DNA of 64,000 bases, taken from the NCBI RefSeq assembly GCF_963576675.1, contig NC_088916.1:51833001-51897000 (forward strand). The letters are read 5' to 3'. Under the pieces are notes generated by a model. That model was not told where the DNA came from. It did not search any database and saw nothing but the letters and a program-made list of their open reading frames with translations. The position numbers and the translations under genes are program-made. Within the stretch, counting starts at the first letter, position 1, and the number at the start of each line of letters is the position of its first letter. Shown here one piece after another: positions 23,618 to 35,964 of the stretch. This DNA comes from Euphorbia lathyris. Lineage: Eukaryota > Streptophyta > Magnoliopsida > Malpighiales > Euphorbiaceae.

Positions 23618-25441
23618 CATTGCTATAGTCCATTTGTCTTTTTCCGGAGAAGTGAAAGCTTCTTTAGCATTTCTAGGTTCCGCGTCATCATTTAGAGTTA
23701 CTAAAAGAGTTGTGCCTTCAATACCAAATCGTCGACTATCAACTCTTTGCCTTTTAGTACGGCGCGGTTCCGAGTTTTGATAAACTTCTCTCATGTATTC
23801 ATCATAACCTGGAATCCTATCTCTTAGACTTTGTCCCAAATTCTCACAAGAATCAGGAATCAAACTCCCACTTAAATAAGGATCTGTCACATTCGAAACG
23901 TTTTGAGGTTCAGAACTTTGACCTTGTTCTTGTTCCTGGTAGTGATCGGTATCATTACCTTGATCCTCAAAATTCCTCCCACTCGAATGGAGAGGTCCGT
24001 TTGAATCTATTTCCTCAAACAGAGTGAGATCTGTTTCAAATTCTCCTAGCTTAGGAAACTCATTCTCTAAGAAGACGACGTCTCGTGATTCAAATTCTGT
24101 CACTCGGCCTTCACTATTTTCTCCCACTAGGACATATCCCTTTGATACATCAGGGTATCTTATAAAGACACACTTTCTACCTCTTGGGCCTAATTTCCCA
24201 AATTTGCTAGAGGTATCATAGGCAAAAACAGTACAACCCCAAGGTCTGAGCATACTCAAATCGGGTTTTCTACCAGTACACAACTCATAAGGAGTGGAAG
24301 TGACAGTCTTGGAGGCCACTCGGTTTAGAACATATGTAGCTGTTAGCAAAGCATCTCCCCAATAGGAAATAGGCAAGTTTGCTTCAGCCATCATAGATCG
24401 AACCATATCAAGGAGAGTTCTATTTCTCCTCTCGGCAACACCATTTTGCTGCGGAGTGTATGGGATAGACAACTGATGCTATATCCCTTTCTCATCACAT
24501 AAAGCTTTGAATTCATCTAAAATATATTCTCGACCTCGGTCAGTTCTCAAAACTTTGATCTTCTTATCTAGTTGATTTTCAATAAGGTTCATAAACTTTC
24601 TGAAACAACTCAAAGCTTCAGACTTGTGAGACATCAAGTAGATGTGACCATATATACCTTTTATCGTCATCTATGAAGGTGATGAAGTAGTAGGCCCCAT
24701 GCCTAGCCCTCACATTCATTTCACCACAGACATCAGAATGAATTAATTGCAAAGGAAATTCTACCCTAGTACCCTTCCCGAATGGGTTTCTATGCATTTT
24801 TCCTTTAAGACATGGTTCGCATGGAGGTAATTCAACTTTTCTTAAACTGCATAGTAAGCCCTCTTTGGCTAAACGATTCATGCGATCTTGGCCAATGAGA
24901 TTTAACCTAGCATGCCATAAACTAACATCTTTATCCACAGAAGAAGTAGTAACAGAAAAATTATTGGAGTAATATAATTCAACATCCAAAATAGTCAAAC
25001 CATTCAGTACATATCCTGAACCATAGAATTCATTATCCAAACTTAAATGCAAACTGTCATTAGCAAAAAAAAAAAGGCAAATCCAATTCTTAACAAAGAG
25101 TTCACAGAAATAAGGTTTCTCCGAATATTCGGAGCATAGAGAACATCTTGTAGGAGGAGAGTTTGACCGCCACGTAGACTCAATCTACATGTTCCAATCC
25201 CTTCGACTGCAACTCTCGAGTTGTCTCCCATATAGATCCATCTTGAACCGATTGGAATTCGTCGGAACTCGACAAAGGTCTCTCTTTCCTTCATCACATG
25301 GTCCGTTGCACCTGAATCAACAACCCACAAAGGATCATGTTCAGCTATGAGAACAGTGCTACATACATTTATTTCACTCACACATGAGTTAGTGTAGTGT
25401 ACCTTAGGAAATTTGCAATCATTTGCATAGTGTCCTTTTTC
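23618..25441 (-). pseudogene. copia-1 protease and integrase
   Basis: From the element 5' side: zinc-knuckle tail (GHYANDC), aspartic protease (WVVDSGATDHVM, active Asp in DSG), the gag-pre-integrase zinc segment (LWHARLNLIG, then CEPCLKGK), the integrase core (IHSDVCGEM, TDRGREY, PQQNGVAERRNRT) and the integrase C-terminus. Lesions are a frameshift in an A/T homopolymer at about 25060-25075, a frameshift at about 24650 in a TATATA run and a TAG at 24479-24481. The protease, integrase and RT were evidently one frame with gag. Confidence 0.9.
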
Positions 25442-26248
25442 TTAGCAGTTGAAACATTTCACACGTGAAAGCTTCAGTTTCTTTCTGTTCTTTGTTCTCT
25501 TTCCCTTTCTATTTTCTGTATTCACAGGCTCTTTGGCTTGCTCTTTGCCCTGGCCATAGAAGCGCTTACGCTTTTGCCTTGGAGGATTGGAACGCCTCCC
25601 AATTGAGTGGGCTCCCACATAATAGGCTTCAGCATTGATCTTAATCGATGCCAGGCGATCCTCCTCTAGCTCAAGGTGGTGACAAACAGCATCGAAGGTT
25701 TGAATTGCTTCGGTGTGGGTTAGGTGCACCTTCATGTGCTCCCAACTGTTTGGCAAAGAGCGGATAACAGCTTGCACTTTCTGCTCATTGGTCAACTGAT
25801 GACCTGCTTCATTCAGCTCACTGATCATGTTGGACATTTCTCTTAAATGCTTTTTCATTGTATGATCAGGCCTCTTCTTGTAAGTGTCAAACTTAATTGT
25901 CAATGAGCGGAGCCTAGTCAGAGACACACCTCCGAATTTCTCCTTCAAAGCATCCCATATGCCCTTGGCTGACTCAATCTTACAGAATTGCCTAGTGAAC
26001 TCATCATCCATGGCACTCAGCATGATGATGCGGGCAGTGGAATCCTTTTTCTTCCATGCCGTATAATCTCGGCGAAGCTGAGCAGTTGCACCATCCTCAG
26101 GTTCGGCCATAACCGTATCCAAGTGAGAAAGCACATCTTACTCTTCAAGCACATACTTTATTTTTATTGACCAAACCTCATAGTTATCCCTATTTAATTT
26201 CAGATCTTTGTTGAGTTCAGCAACTATAGACTTTCTAGCTGCTGCCAT
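25442..26248 (-). pseudogene. copia-1 gag
   Basis: Starts at ATG 26248-26246 (MAAARKS). The gag domain includes NYEVWSIKIKYVLEE, then WKKKDSTARIIMLSAMDDE and the EKFGG block, then the LRSLTIKFDTYK helix region. A basic segment and a CCHC zinc knuckle (CFNC...GHYANDC) follow. TAA at 26138-26140 splits the N-terminus, and TAA at 25442-25444 lies inside the zinc knuckle between its second Cys and the His. Gag forms the particle that packages the element RNA. Confidence 0.9.
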
Positions 26249-27700
26249 TGATGACTGATCTACAATGGTATTGCACGACTTAGTAAGAAGTTATTAAAGG
26301 TTCAATACACGTATTAATTCTCTAGACAACTTATATCTAATCAATCAAATTTTCATTCTAAATTTCAATTCGAAAATGAGACCGAAGTGGCTCAAATTAC
26401 CGTTTACACCTTAGTATTAGATCCAACTAATTAGATACATTAATGCTTAGAGAATTTTGTTACTCATAAGTGACGATTTTACAACTTATTACAAAAATAT
26501 GGTTGTTGTAAGGAATTAAGATGGCTTTTGATTTATTATTTCGATCTTAATGTTGACTAATCTTAACTACTAAGGTCGAAGATAATCATTAAATCAATAA
26601 TAACTAATCACTGATTTAATAAATCGCAATTAAATGCTCACATAAAATTATTCAAGCCCATCAATTCCAATCCAACATACCAAAAATTATCCAATCAAAA
26701 TCGAATAATAATTAAATTAGGACCCCAATGGTTATCCAAACATATTTGAATAATCACACCATAAATAAAAAATTATCCAAACATATTTGAAAAAAAAAAA
26801 TTATTAAAAAACATTAGAAAACAAAAAATTCCAATAGAAATCCTAACAAAAATTATAACACTGGAATAATAAACCCCAAAGAAAAAATTTGTTCCAAAAA
26901 TTAAATCCACAACCACACCAAAAACAAAAATGGTTCATTTAACCAACATAAAAATCTTCCATCTCTTCCATGTAGGGAATTTCTCCTACACGGAACGGAC
27001 GAGGGAAGGAACGAATCACAGATCTCCTTAACATTTCAGGCATCTCCCCGAAAACCCTCCTGTATTGGACAGACCTAAGTTGTCTCTCGCACCTCAGTAA
27101 ATCTGATTTAAAATCATTTATAACACATAAACAATTTTATAAAATATTTTTAGAGAGTTTATAAAATCAGAAACGCGTTTCTGTAAAAAACAGAAAAAAA
27201 TTGGTCACAGGAAGAGGCCCCACGTGCCCACACGCGCTTGGCGCGTGTGGAGGGGTCTCTGCCACATGGTGCGCGCTGGTTGGTCCAGCTAGCGCCAGCG
27301 CGGCACCGGCTGGCCAACCAGCGCCTGCCGCGTGGCGGGCTGGGGGAGACACGCGTTTTCTCCCCCCCAGGTGGCGCGTGAAGGCCACGCGCCGCCTTCC
27401 CGGCCGATTCCGGCGATGAAAAATATATGGAACCTAAGGTTTTCGGGGTCTCTAGACTCGATGGTGTGGTCGGTTTTTCGATTTGACGAGCGGAACGAAA
27501 AATCAAAAGGTAACAGAAACCTAAAATGGGTTTAATTGAGTAAAAAACGTTTAAATCGAACCCTAATTCAATTTAATCACGCAATCAATCAATTCCAGTG
27601 TATAATCATAAAAAATAATAACAATAAATTATTTTTAATCTTTCAAAAAAGATTCAAACGCAAACGGATTCGCGGTAAAGACGGAATACTAGATCCAATG
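26249..27700 (-). other. copia-1 5' leader with GC-rich island
   Basis: About 1.45 kb between primer site and gag start, unusually long. Most is AT-rich, but about 27195-27420 is strongly GC-rich with many CG dinucleotides and GCGCGT / CCACGCG motifs. Short frames there are composition artefacts. It may be captured sequence or a packaging/translation-control region; this cannot be decided here. Confidence 0.6.
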
Positions 27701-27712
27701 GCTCTGATACCA
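27701..27712 (-). other. Primer-binding site of copia-1
   Basis: TGGTATCAGAGC on the element strand, one base inside the 5' LTR. It matches the 3' end of plant initiator Met-tRNA. Confidence 0.95.
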
Positions 27713-27713
27713 A

Positions 27714-28165
27714 TGTTGGGATAAGCATATATTCACAACATATATATTTATCCGAATAAGTAAACGGGTTGACGGGTTACCTCTTATCGCGCAGATCCCA
27801 TTCTTGATTTGCAGCGGAAGGATTTTGGATCAATCACCCGATCTAGTATCACCGGTCAAGCCTTCAACCACGCCAATAGAATTGGGAGAGGAAGACAATT
27901 GGTTCATGAACTAAATCGACGACGAATCCCAAAAATAGAGAGAGGGGCGGCGGCTTAGGGAAAAAGAGGAGAGAAAAAATTCTCTGGAGATCCTGTATCT
28001 CAAAACCTAATTTCTGACTCTCTTCTAAGTCTCTTTTAAATTATGATTGATTAGGGTTTCTATTTATACTGAATAAATAGATCACCTAACCCTAATTTTT
28101 ATTGGGTTTGGGTCCGTTCCATTTCGGGCGGGCCTAATTGGATCCATATCCAATTAATTCCAACA
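27714..28165 (-). repeat. 5' LTR of copia-1
   Basis: 452 bp, partner of 20539-20990. The element promoter should lie here. TTTATACTGAATAAATAG-like sequence is present in both LTRs but on the plus strand, so the core promoter was not pinned down. Confidence 0.95.
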
Positions 28166-28490
28166 CCATAAAATAAAAAGAATACAATTTTAGAAAATTA
28201 TCAAAATTCATAATAATGTTGTATTTAGTTTGAACATATTATATTAAATAATAAACAAAAGGATAATATATAATATACTTTCTTTTATATAATATATACA
28301 AATATAAAATATTGGTGTACATATATTACACAATTTCATTATAAATATATTAATTAAATTTGAAAAATAAATTTTATTTTAGTTTTTATGATTAAGGGTA
28401 AGTTTGTATTTTTAAATATAAAAATAAGTAAAAGTCAATTTCTACAAATCATAAAAATTATAAATAAATGTATGAATTGAGTAGTGTAAT
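28166..28490. repeat. AT-rich repeat, copy C (right part)
   Basis: Continues the repeat interrupted at 20538: AATTCATAATAATGTT and TTAGTTTGAACATATTATATTAAA correspond to copies A and B. Its right boundary is unclear. Confidence 0.5.
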
Positions 28491-29159
28491 AAGTAAAAAT
28501 AAATAAAAAAAAGGATAAATTTTTACATTCAACAGATTGGATTTTAATTATTCCATCCAGACATACATCAATCTTATAATCATTCCATAATAAGTACACC
28601 TGAAATTCAAAGCACTGGAACCAAACATACCTAATTATACCTCTACTCTAGTACATGCATTTCCATTTCTAACTAAATCAACAAAAATTAATTATCTTTC
28701 CCACATTCTTATTTACACGAAAATGTATTAAACTTTATTTATTTATTCTTGAAACAGAAAAGAATGAAAGCAATGTAACGAAATTTTATAGTGGTCCATA
28801 TCTATTGGACCCAATCATTAACAATGTATCATTTGTAAATTGTATATTTATTAGGGCTAAGTATATATATAAAAAAAAAATAGAACTAATGATTTTGTAT
28901 ATTTACAAACCTTTTCATATGGTTTAAATTTAAACGCAGGTTTGAGATTCCTTCAATTTCAAAGATAGACGTTTTCACTAAAATTGTTAGTCAACAAGAG
29001 GAATTTAAGTAATTTATTATTTTTCTATGTTAGATGGGGTACAATGAGATTGAAATAGTGTTGGTAGTTTTGTTCTGAACATTTACCACGTAGGTAACTT
29101 TGGAATGTTTTAGTGAAAATGTTTATCTTTACAAACGGAAAAAAAACCTCGATTTTATA
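28491..29159. other. AT-rich intergenic DNA
   Basis: No gene or element end recognised. Confidence 0.4.
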
Positions 29160-30234
29160 GTAACCGTGTTTGTGACTAAAAGCCCAACTAATTCCGGCCT
29201 AATAGCTAGAAGGATCCAGAAGCAAATCTCATACCAAGAAGTGTGATTTGTTTCGGAAGATAAAGATCAAACCATATCAAGCAAGATCAACGTTTGATTC
29301 TGGACAACTACTGACATTGCACATTTATATTTGGAAAGAAGCACAAGAGCAAACGACTTAGCCCCTGATCAACTTGGAATCTTTGCCTCATTTATGCAAA
29401 CAGTCAGACTGCTTCATGCACAACTCAGTAGCACATTGTCTCCAAGAGCAGAAGGAAAAGAGAGCAACAGTAGGCTTTTTGTACTGAGGTCAGAGGATGA
29501 AAGCGACAGAAGGAGTGTTTCCCTCTAACAGTTATTTTGAAATTCGAAATAATCTCTCCTCAAGTGTCACTATAAAAGCCTCATTATTTGTTTCATTTGC
29601 ACTCAATCATCAACGTTGAAATCAAGAGAGAATCATCTTTGAAGTTCCAAAAAGCAAAAAGCATTATGTTCTAAGTTAGAACAATTTTATCAATAGATAA
29701 AAAGATCAGAAGCTCTTCTGTTCACTTCGGTTATAAGTGAATCGCTAGAGAGGTAGATAGATAGCTGAGTGTGGAGTGCAAATGACGGTACTTTACAGAA
29801 CATCTATATCTATTGTAAAAGTTTGTGCTATACCTGTTGAAAGAGTTCACTAGTGGATTAAAACTCAGAAGAAGGTATTTTGCGGACTGGATGTAGGCAG
29901 GAGGCTAAACCAGTATAAATCGATGTGTAACTATTTTATTAACTCTTTACTTTACTTCTGATATATCACTCTCTTGTACACAACAGATTGCATAACCTTA
30001 AGTCAGCAGAAGCTCTTCCAGTTCAGTAGCCTTATGTGTAAGAAAGTTCAGAAGCAGAACCAAGCTTTGTTTCTCTGTTTAACGCAACAAATGAAGTTTG
30101 TCTCTTATTCAGAATCTGCCTTTGTCTTGTGTTATTGAATTAAATTTGTGAGAAATTTACAAAGGGTTAAAAGTTACCCAATAGTTTCATTCACCCTCAT
30201 TTGGAACTAGACTCTATATTACAAGGGACCAACA
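29160..30234 (+). mobile_element. copia-type LTR copy, related to 54607-55871
   Basis: Shares ordered blocks with the LTR at 54607-55871: CAGAAGCTCT, TTCGGTTATA, GACGGTACTTTAC, GTTTGTGCT, AAAGAGTTCA, TAGTGGATTAAA, GGACTGGATGTAGGCAG, AACCAGTATAAAT, and the end GGGACCAACA. No primer site follows it and no polypurine tract or coding precedes it, so it is a solo or truncated LTR. The left boundary is uncertain. Confidence 0.65.
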
Positions 30235-31019
30235 TACTCCACCTATCGGTTTCAGTTGATTTTTTTTAAATTTTTTTTTTTTTTTATAAAACCGGTAGAT
30301 ATAGTTAGCAGAGACCCACAGTTGGTAATATGCTAAACCAAGATTAAATTCTCATCAGAGCTCCAAATGGTGGCAAATACCATATCTAAATGGATCTTTT
30401 AGATATCTAAAAATGTAAATCACAAAATCCCAAATAATAAATATCCATATCAGCTATTAGTATATACTATATATATATTTTTTTCATTTTCAGGATCCAT
30501 TATTCAGAATGTGTAGATAGTCATTAAGGTAAAGGAGAAGTAGAATGATTTAGGTAGCATGGCCATGAACTCATGATCCAAGTCCCAACACTGAAAAAGA
30601 TTTATAAAGTGATTAAAATAAGGTGCACCTTTTTTTTTATAAGAAGATCAGAGGTTTCTTTCTGCAAAGGAGTGGAGTGGGGGCACTACTCTTTAATGGA
30701 ATCAGATCAGGAGGAGCACAATCATCTTCACTGCCTACCATTATTTTCATATTTCCACAAAAACCCAACATATAAACCTACTTTCACCTCTTCTATTTGG
30801 TTTAATGGTCATTTACTAATTATGATAGTACCACCCCAAACTTATGATATTTCATGTTTCAATTCAATTCTTTTTTCACATGACTCATTCCCACGCCAAC
30901 TCATATACATGAATTTTCTGTTAATTATTTATGCCTACTTTTTATATTTATGGTAAATATTGGAATATAAATTGATATGAAACTTAATTACAAGGGTTAA
31001 AATATGTGATTGTTAATTT
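30235..31019. other. Unassigned intergenic stretch
   Basis: A 127-codon open frame (30573-30956) has no recognisable domain and low-complexity hydrophobic content. I do not call it a gene. A T-rich run lies at 30270-30290. Confidence 0.4.
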
Positions 31020-31219
31020 ATTAGAGCTAGAAATATTCACGGACCCGGATATCCGCACCGGCCCATCCAAGCCCATGTTCCCTTGGCCGGGGCTGGATAA
31101 GGAAATTTGATTGTAGATCTAGGTCTGCTAAAATAGATGAATTTATCAAAATAGCACGAGACGGTCCGGTCCAGTTTGCCCTATTAATATTAATTATTAA
31201 ATTTACATATTTATATATT

Positions 31220-31500
31220 AAATAATGGAGAGGTGGGACAACGACAGGTCTATGGGGTCATCTACTTTCTCTGTGCGGGGAGCGGTCCCTGAGAACACTC
31301 CAACGCCCAAATTAGTAAATCTAGAGAGAGTTTGTGTAATTAATGGTAAGAGTATCCAGACATGTTCATTGGGGGTTATGAGCTCTTTTATAGAGCGAGC
31401 AAGTGGTGTAGTGGGCCCTAAACCTAGGCGTTGTGTTGGTTTATCTTGGCCCAGGTGTTGTGTGAGCTTATCCCGGTCCATATCCCTAATCAAGTAGTCC
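31220..31500 (-). mobile_element. Ty3/gypsy LTR end, probably Tat-like
   Basis: On the minus strand, TTTGGGCGTTGGAGTGTTC then CAGGGACCGCTCCCCG resembles the R-U5 end of plant Tat-type gypsy LTRs, and the CCCCCGGAATGG segment near 31500 resembles a U3 part. No internal domain was seen. Confidence 0.4.
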
Positions 31501-33388
31501 CCCGGAATGGTTGGGTTGTCTGATCGTCCGACGAACCATTCGATGTGAGTGGCCTATGTTGGTTCATTGAGAGTGTCGAGTCGTGGTGTACTACGGATCT
31601 AATCATTTGGATGCTGATTATCACAGATGGAGAGAAAAGTCCTCGGCATTGCGTGCTCGATGGGTACGTTCAGATGGTTGAAAGGGGAAGTGAGCTGTTT
31701 TGTGAGTGCTTGACACATGTAGGTCATTTAAAGTGCAAAACATTTGCTCTTTTGTGTGTGAGGTCATCTGTCAGGTGTATTAATGAGGCGTGTATGTAGT
31801 TGCGGCGCTGGTACGCCAGGTGTTTTGACTTGTTTGGTTATGTCCTTAGAGGTGTCTCTTGGTATTCCTGTAAAAACCCCATTTTCTTCATTCTTCTAAG
31901 CTTTTTTTACTGCTTTTGAGTGTTGAGTTTATTTTCATCGTGGTGGAGAGAAAGTGTGTCCTTCTTGCCTTCCTTCGTTGCAAGCTTTTTGATTTGGTTC
32001 GGGGTCGCATCATGTTGCGATTGTTGCTTCACGAACGTCTGAGTCAATCAGAGTTTGTCGTTTCTAAGGACGAGGTCAATCTTTTCTTTCCTCTGAGTCA
32101 TCTCTGGTCTTTTTTTCTGTTTGTTTACGCATTTTTTGAGGGTTTTTTTTAGTTGCCTTGGCTATTTTAGTACGTCTGGTGATTCAAGTCGGGGGTAAAT
32201 AGTGAAGCTAGTTTCTGTTACTCCGGGTGATTTTACCTTGACGGACTCTGGACATAGTCACCAGAGAAAACGCAAGGCAAATAGCGAAAAAACGAGTGGT
32301 GAGGATTTATTTATTTCTCTTAAACATAAAATTAATTATTTCTTAATATGGCGGATTATATTAATTCAATTAATTATATACACATATATCTCTTTCTAAC
32401 CGTGACATTTGGAAATCATACTCAAATGACTGTTTTATTCCTTTTGTTCTTCTTAGTATGTGGCTCGTCGGGTCCTTACCACAAGTAGTCGTATTCATTT
32501 TATTGCACTTTACTTGATGTTGTATTGCATAGCAACTTAACTCCTTAATTTCTATCTATTAATTTATTCCAAATTAATCCAACTAAACGTATAACGACAT
32601 GAGTGCACCCAAACTAATAGGGTAAGGAATGCCACATTCCCCTAGAGCTATAAGAAGTCAAGTTGAGTTTGTCTTTTACCTTTCAACGTATAAATGCAGT
32701 ATAATTCAATCATTCATTAGCTATATTCAAACGAATAATAACCATGTAATATGTTAGTTCACATATACATAGGTGTTTATTTACTTGTTCATGTTGAGTT
32801 GTTCAAACTAGATAGATCACATGAAACTACTGTTTCAACCTTTAATTTATCACCTTGCAAGGATTTAGAATAATTCTCCCACAAGTAGCCTAGGATATCT
32901 CTTTCATCTCATGAGACTGATGAATGCTTAATCTATCATGCGATTAGTTCATGTGATGCCTAATTATTACCCAAGGCACCTTCCAGATCGTGCTAGATAA
33001 AAGCATCAAAAAATCACACTAGACAATCCAAAATTACAATGGTGATTATTTAAGTTTGAGGATTAGTTACACATACTAACACTTATGCGATGACAATGTG
33101 ACATTAGTTAGATTCGTCCATTATGGTATCTCATATCGGGTCCCTAATGCACATGAAATCTTTCATCTACATCCATGTAACTGTGTAGATATGATGTGTC
33201 TATAGCTTGTGAAATCAGCTGCCTATTCAATAATAGGATAAAATTATTACATGCAAGTCTCTACGACATCATGCCAATCCTATAACATGATGCTTGACTT
33301 GGGTTCAATAAGTTTATTATAAAATAAGTTATAGTAATAAAACATGCCTCACTCCATCTTGTATGAACACTTTATGCTTTGATTATAG
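31501..33388. other. Unassigned region, possibly LTR-derived
   Basis: About 1.9 kb. The GC-moderate part 31501-32300 may continue the gypsy LTR. 32400-33380 reads like the non-coding 3' part of a copia element (CTCATGAGACTGATGAATGC, then CTACATCCATGTAACTGTG), but no domain supports this. No gene was found. Confidence 0.35.
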
Positions 33389-33394
33389 GGTTTG

Positions 33395-33735
33395 TTACAA
33401 ATAGATGCCCTTTAGTTTTATGGATTTGCATATGGGTATCTGTGGTATTTTTCGTTACAAATGCAACTATGTGGTTTGCAAAATTTTTATTTTTATTGAC
33501 CTTGCCACTCAAAATGAAAATTTTCAAAAATTAAAGTTGTTTATTATCATATTTACTATGGAACCATATCTTTTATTTTTCCAAATCATCATTTTTTGAG
33601 TTTTCTCTCAAAAATTAACATTGCTTAAAGTATCATTTAACTCTTGGAATTTTTTATTTTAAGGTTGTTATCGGTCAAATTTGATAAAGTCAACAAAAAT
33701 AAAATTTTTGCAAACCACATGACATATATTTGTAA
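33395..33735. mobile_element. Mutator-type MITE, second copy of the 18122-18615 family
   Basis: Contains the same inverted arms as 18122-18615: GGTATTTTTCGTTACAAATG on the left, GGTCAAATTTGATAAAGT and TTTGTAATTAATTC on the right. The extreme ends are eroded, so no duplication could be read. Confidence 0.6.
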
Positions 33736-33909
33736 TTAATTCTTGATCTGATACACAATACAAGATGATTTTTTTTTAGCATTTTTAATGTTTGTTTCAC
33801 GTATACACGAGTCTTTGATTTGATACCGATAAGTAATAATATGATGCATATATGGAGAGGAGAAAATGAGATTTATAAATGCATAAAATTATAGCACCGA
33901 CCACCGACT

Positions 33910-34407
33910 GATGTTGTTTCCTGTTGCACAGATGCAAGCATATTTACAATTCTTGGAAAAACAGGAGGTAGTGCTGTACTTAGAGATTCACAGGGTGCTT
34001 TTATCTTGGCTCGGACAAATCTGGTGGAAGGAATTATGGAAGTTAGGGAGGCGGAAGCTTGGGCGGTCTTACATGCACTCGAATGGACAGTGCAGACAGG
34101 TTACAGTAAAATTCTATTTGAATCTGATTCATTGACCACTGTTAAAGCTATTACTTCAGGAAATTTGGATCAGTCTGAGTTTGGTGATATTATTGGACAA
34201 TGTCGCACACTTTTATCATCTCAAAACGGTTACACTATCTGTTTCATTAGAAGACAAGCAAACGATTTAGCTCATGCTTTTGCTAGAGCGACCTCTCAAT
34301 TTGCTAGTCAGCGTTACTTTGATGTTATCCCTAGTGGATTTCCTCTTTCTGTGTTAAACTTTTGCCGACTTTTGGCTCATTAATGATATTTAACTTCAAA
34401 AAAAAAT
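33910..34407 (+). pseudogene. 5'-truncated LINE, RNase H domain only
   Basis: An uninterrupted frame from about 33912 to 34383 encodes a near-complete RNase H: CTDASIFT (first Asp), GGSAVLRDSQGAFI, EAEAWAVLHALEW (Glu), FESDSLTTVKAI (Asp), CFIRRQANDLAHAFAR (last acidic position). It ends in a stop followed by an A run at about 34399. No stop interrupts it, but without the rest of ORF2 it cannot act as a LINE. It is among the best-preserved LINE tails in the window. Confidence 0.8.
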
Positions 34408-35377
34408 GCATAAAATTCTCTGTTAATAATGACTGAAAATATAACTAATAAAATTAGTTTCCTATGTTGAATAATTGTTACACATACCTATTTCCTAAAA
34501 TATAATATTTATATTATATTTCCTAAAAGCTAATTTTGGAAACTAGAGGAAATATATAGTACAAACATTGTTTATTGATACGAATTAATACTTTGTGTTT
34601 GTTTACATCTTTAGCATTATATATTTCCTCTATCTTTAGCATTCCTCTCAATCCGTTTGTGTTTAATTAAACATTAAATCATGTTGTTTAGCAATAATTA
34701 TAGAATTATATAGATGGAGGAAAGTATAGTAATAGTTTGATGGTGACCATTTAACCTACTAATTATTACATAAATAGAGAACATTGTATTATGATTAATT
34801 GTTAATTTGTTATTATTGGATGCAAATTGACAGAATTAAACGACAAAAAGTTTTATAAATACTATTTAGGGAATCCAGATAAATATACATGCACCCTTCT
34901 ATTTTCAGTAACTTCAATAACAATTTGTCTCCATGTCTCTGCTGCCTGTAACAACTAATTTATTTCTCTCAATTAATATATTTTTAAGAAAATTAAAATA
35001 AATTATTAATTTGGATGTCAACATATGATATGATTTCATTAATGGGAGAAGCAGAGAATCTCTTATAGATTACGCATAATTCACCTATATAATATAAATT
35101 TAATTTCACATATGTAACGTATAAGTTGATCCATGAGAATAGGGTTTCAGTTCTTGTAATAGATTTATGTCATTTCACAAAGTTAAAATAGTAGTGTTTA
35201 TTTTTTTTATTTAAACTTGTCCTATTGTTGCCTTTTGTGTTTGGATCCAGCTTGCCATTAATGTACTAGTAGTGTATGGACCATTTTCCTTTTTTATATA
35301 TATATATTATTTATATACTTATGATATGTTTTATCCTTCTTTCATCAATGACATACTAAAAAAAAATTTTGATAATA
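34408..35377. other. AT-rich intergenic DNA
   Basis: About 970 bases without a recognisable gene or element. Confidence 0.45.
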
Positions 35378-35538
35378 CAGTAAAACCTTTATATAAGAAT
35401 GCATTTGGAATCAAGCTATTTGTATAATAATTAGAAGGTTATTATTAAATAGAGTTTGATAATAGAGGTTATTACCAAGTTGGGATCGAGTTTTTTTTAT
35501 AACAAAATAGAGATTGTTCATATATAGAGGTTTTACTG
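35378..35538. mobile_element. Tc1/mariner-type MITE, 161 bp
   Basis: Inverted ends CAGTAAAACCTTTATATA and TATATAGAGGTTTTACTG, with TA on each side (35376-35377 and 35539-35540). The ends and TA duplication fit a widespread plant mariner-like MITE. Non-coding. Confidence 0.8.
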
Positions 35539-35659
35539 TATACACAAAATAATTATTTCCTTATATGAAATCATGAGGAAGCTAATTAATTATCTAGAGA
35601 AATAATTACTTAATTATCCATATTATGAGTCACTTATTGATTTATCTATTTTTTTTATT

Positions 35660-35964
35660 AGTTTGTAAGAACATGTGTAACAGTCTGGCTCATTATCATA
35701 TACATATTATCAGAGGTCTGAGCAAGTAGCAGTCTTAAGGGATGGTGATGAGGATATGGATGAACTGAATTCCATATGCAGACGCGTTTTAAAACCGTAC
35801 GACCCAAGGTTTTGTATTTGGTCAAATCGAACAATATCTGCATGTTATTGGGCCAGGATATTACAGTTGGTATTGGATCCAACTCTCCATGTATGATGTG
35901 TGGTTCAGGGACGAACCAGGCGGAAGATGGTGGGCCTATAATGACCCGGTCTGGAGTGAGTGGC
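35660..35964 (+). mobile_element. Small LTR element (TRIM-like), left part
   Basis: An LTR-like block (GATGAGGATATGGATGAACT, then CAGACGCGTTTTAAAACCG, then CAATATCTGC, ending near ATTACAG at 35868) is followed by TTGGTATTGGATCC, a degenerate initiator-tRNA primer site. The internal sequence continues to 35964, where the CACTA element is inserted, and resumes at 40456. No coding sequence; size and structure suggest a TRIM. Confidence 0.5.

Larger units (their letters stand above)
20534..28170 (-). mobile_element. Complete, inactive Ty1/copia retrotransposon (copia-1)
   Basis: The order on the minus strand is 5' LTR, primer site, leader, gag, protease, integrase, RT, RNase H, a long 3' untranslated part, polypurine tract and 3' LTR. 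Integrase before RT defines Ty1/copia. CCATA flanks both ends (20534-20538 and 28166-28170). The two 452-bp LTRs differ by about 20 substitutions (hand count, ~4.4%), so the insertion is not recent; at the often-used 1.3e-8 per site per year this would be about 1.7 million years (inference). The polyprotein frame has five stops and two frameshifts. It is inserted in repeat copy C. Confidence 0.95.

Noticed and set aside
27159..27535. Ala/Arg-rich frames on both strands
   Set aside because: Caused by the GC-rich island in the copia-1 leader; no conserved motif.
30573..30956. 127-codon open frame
   Set aside because: No recognisable domain, no promoter or partner exon, composition like translated AT-rich spacer.
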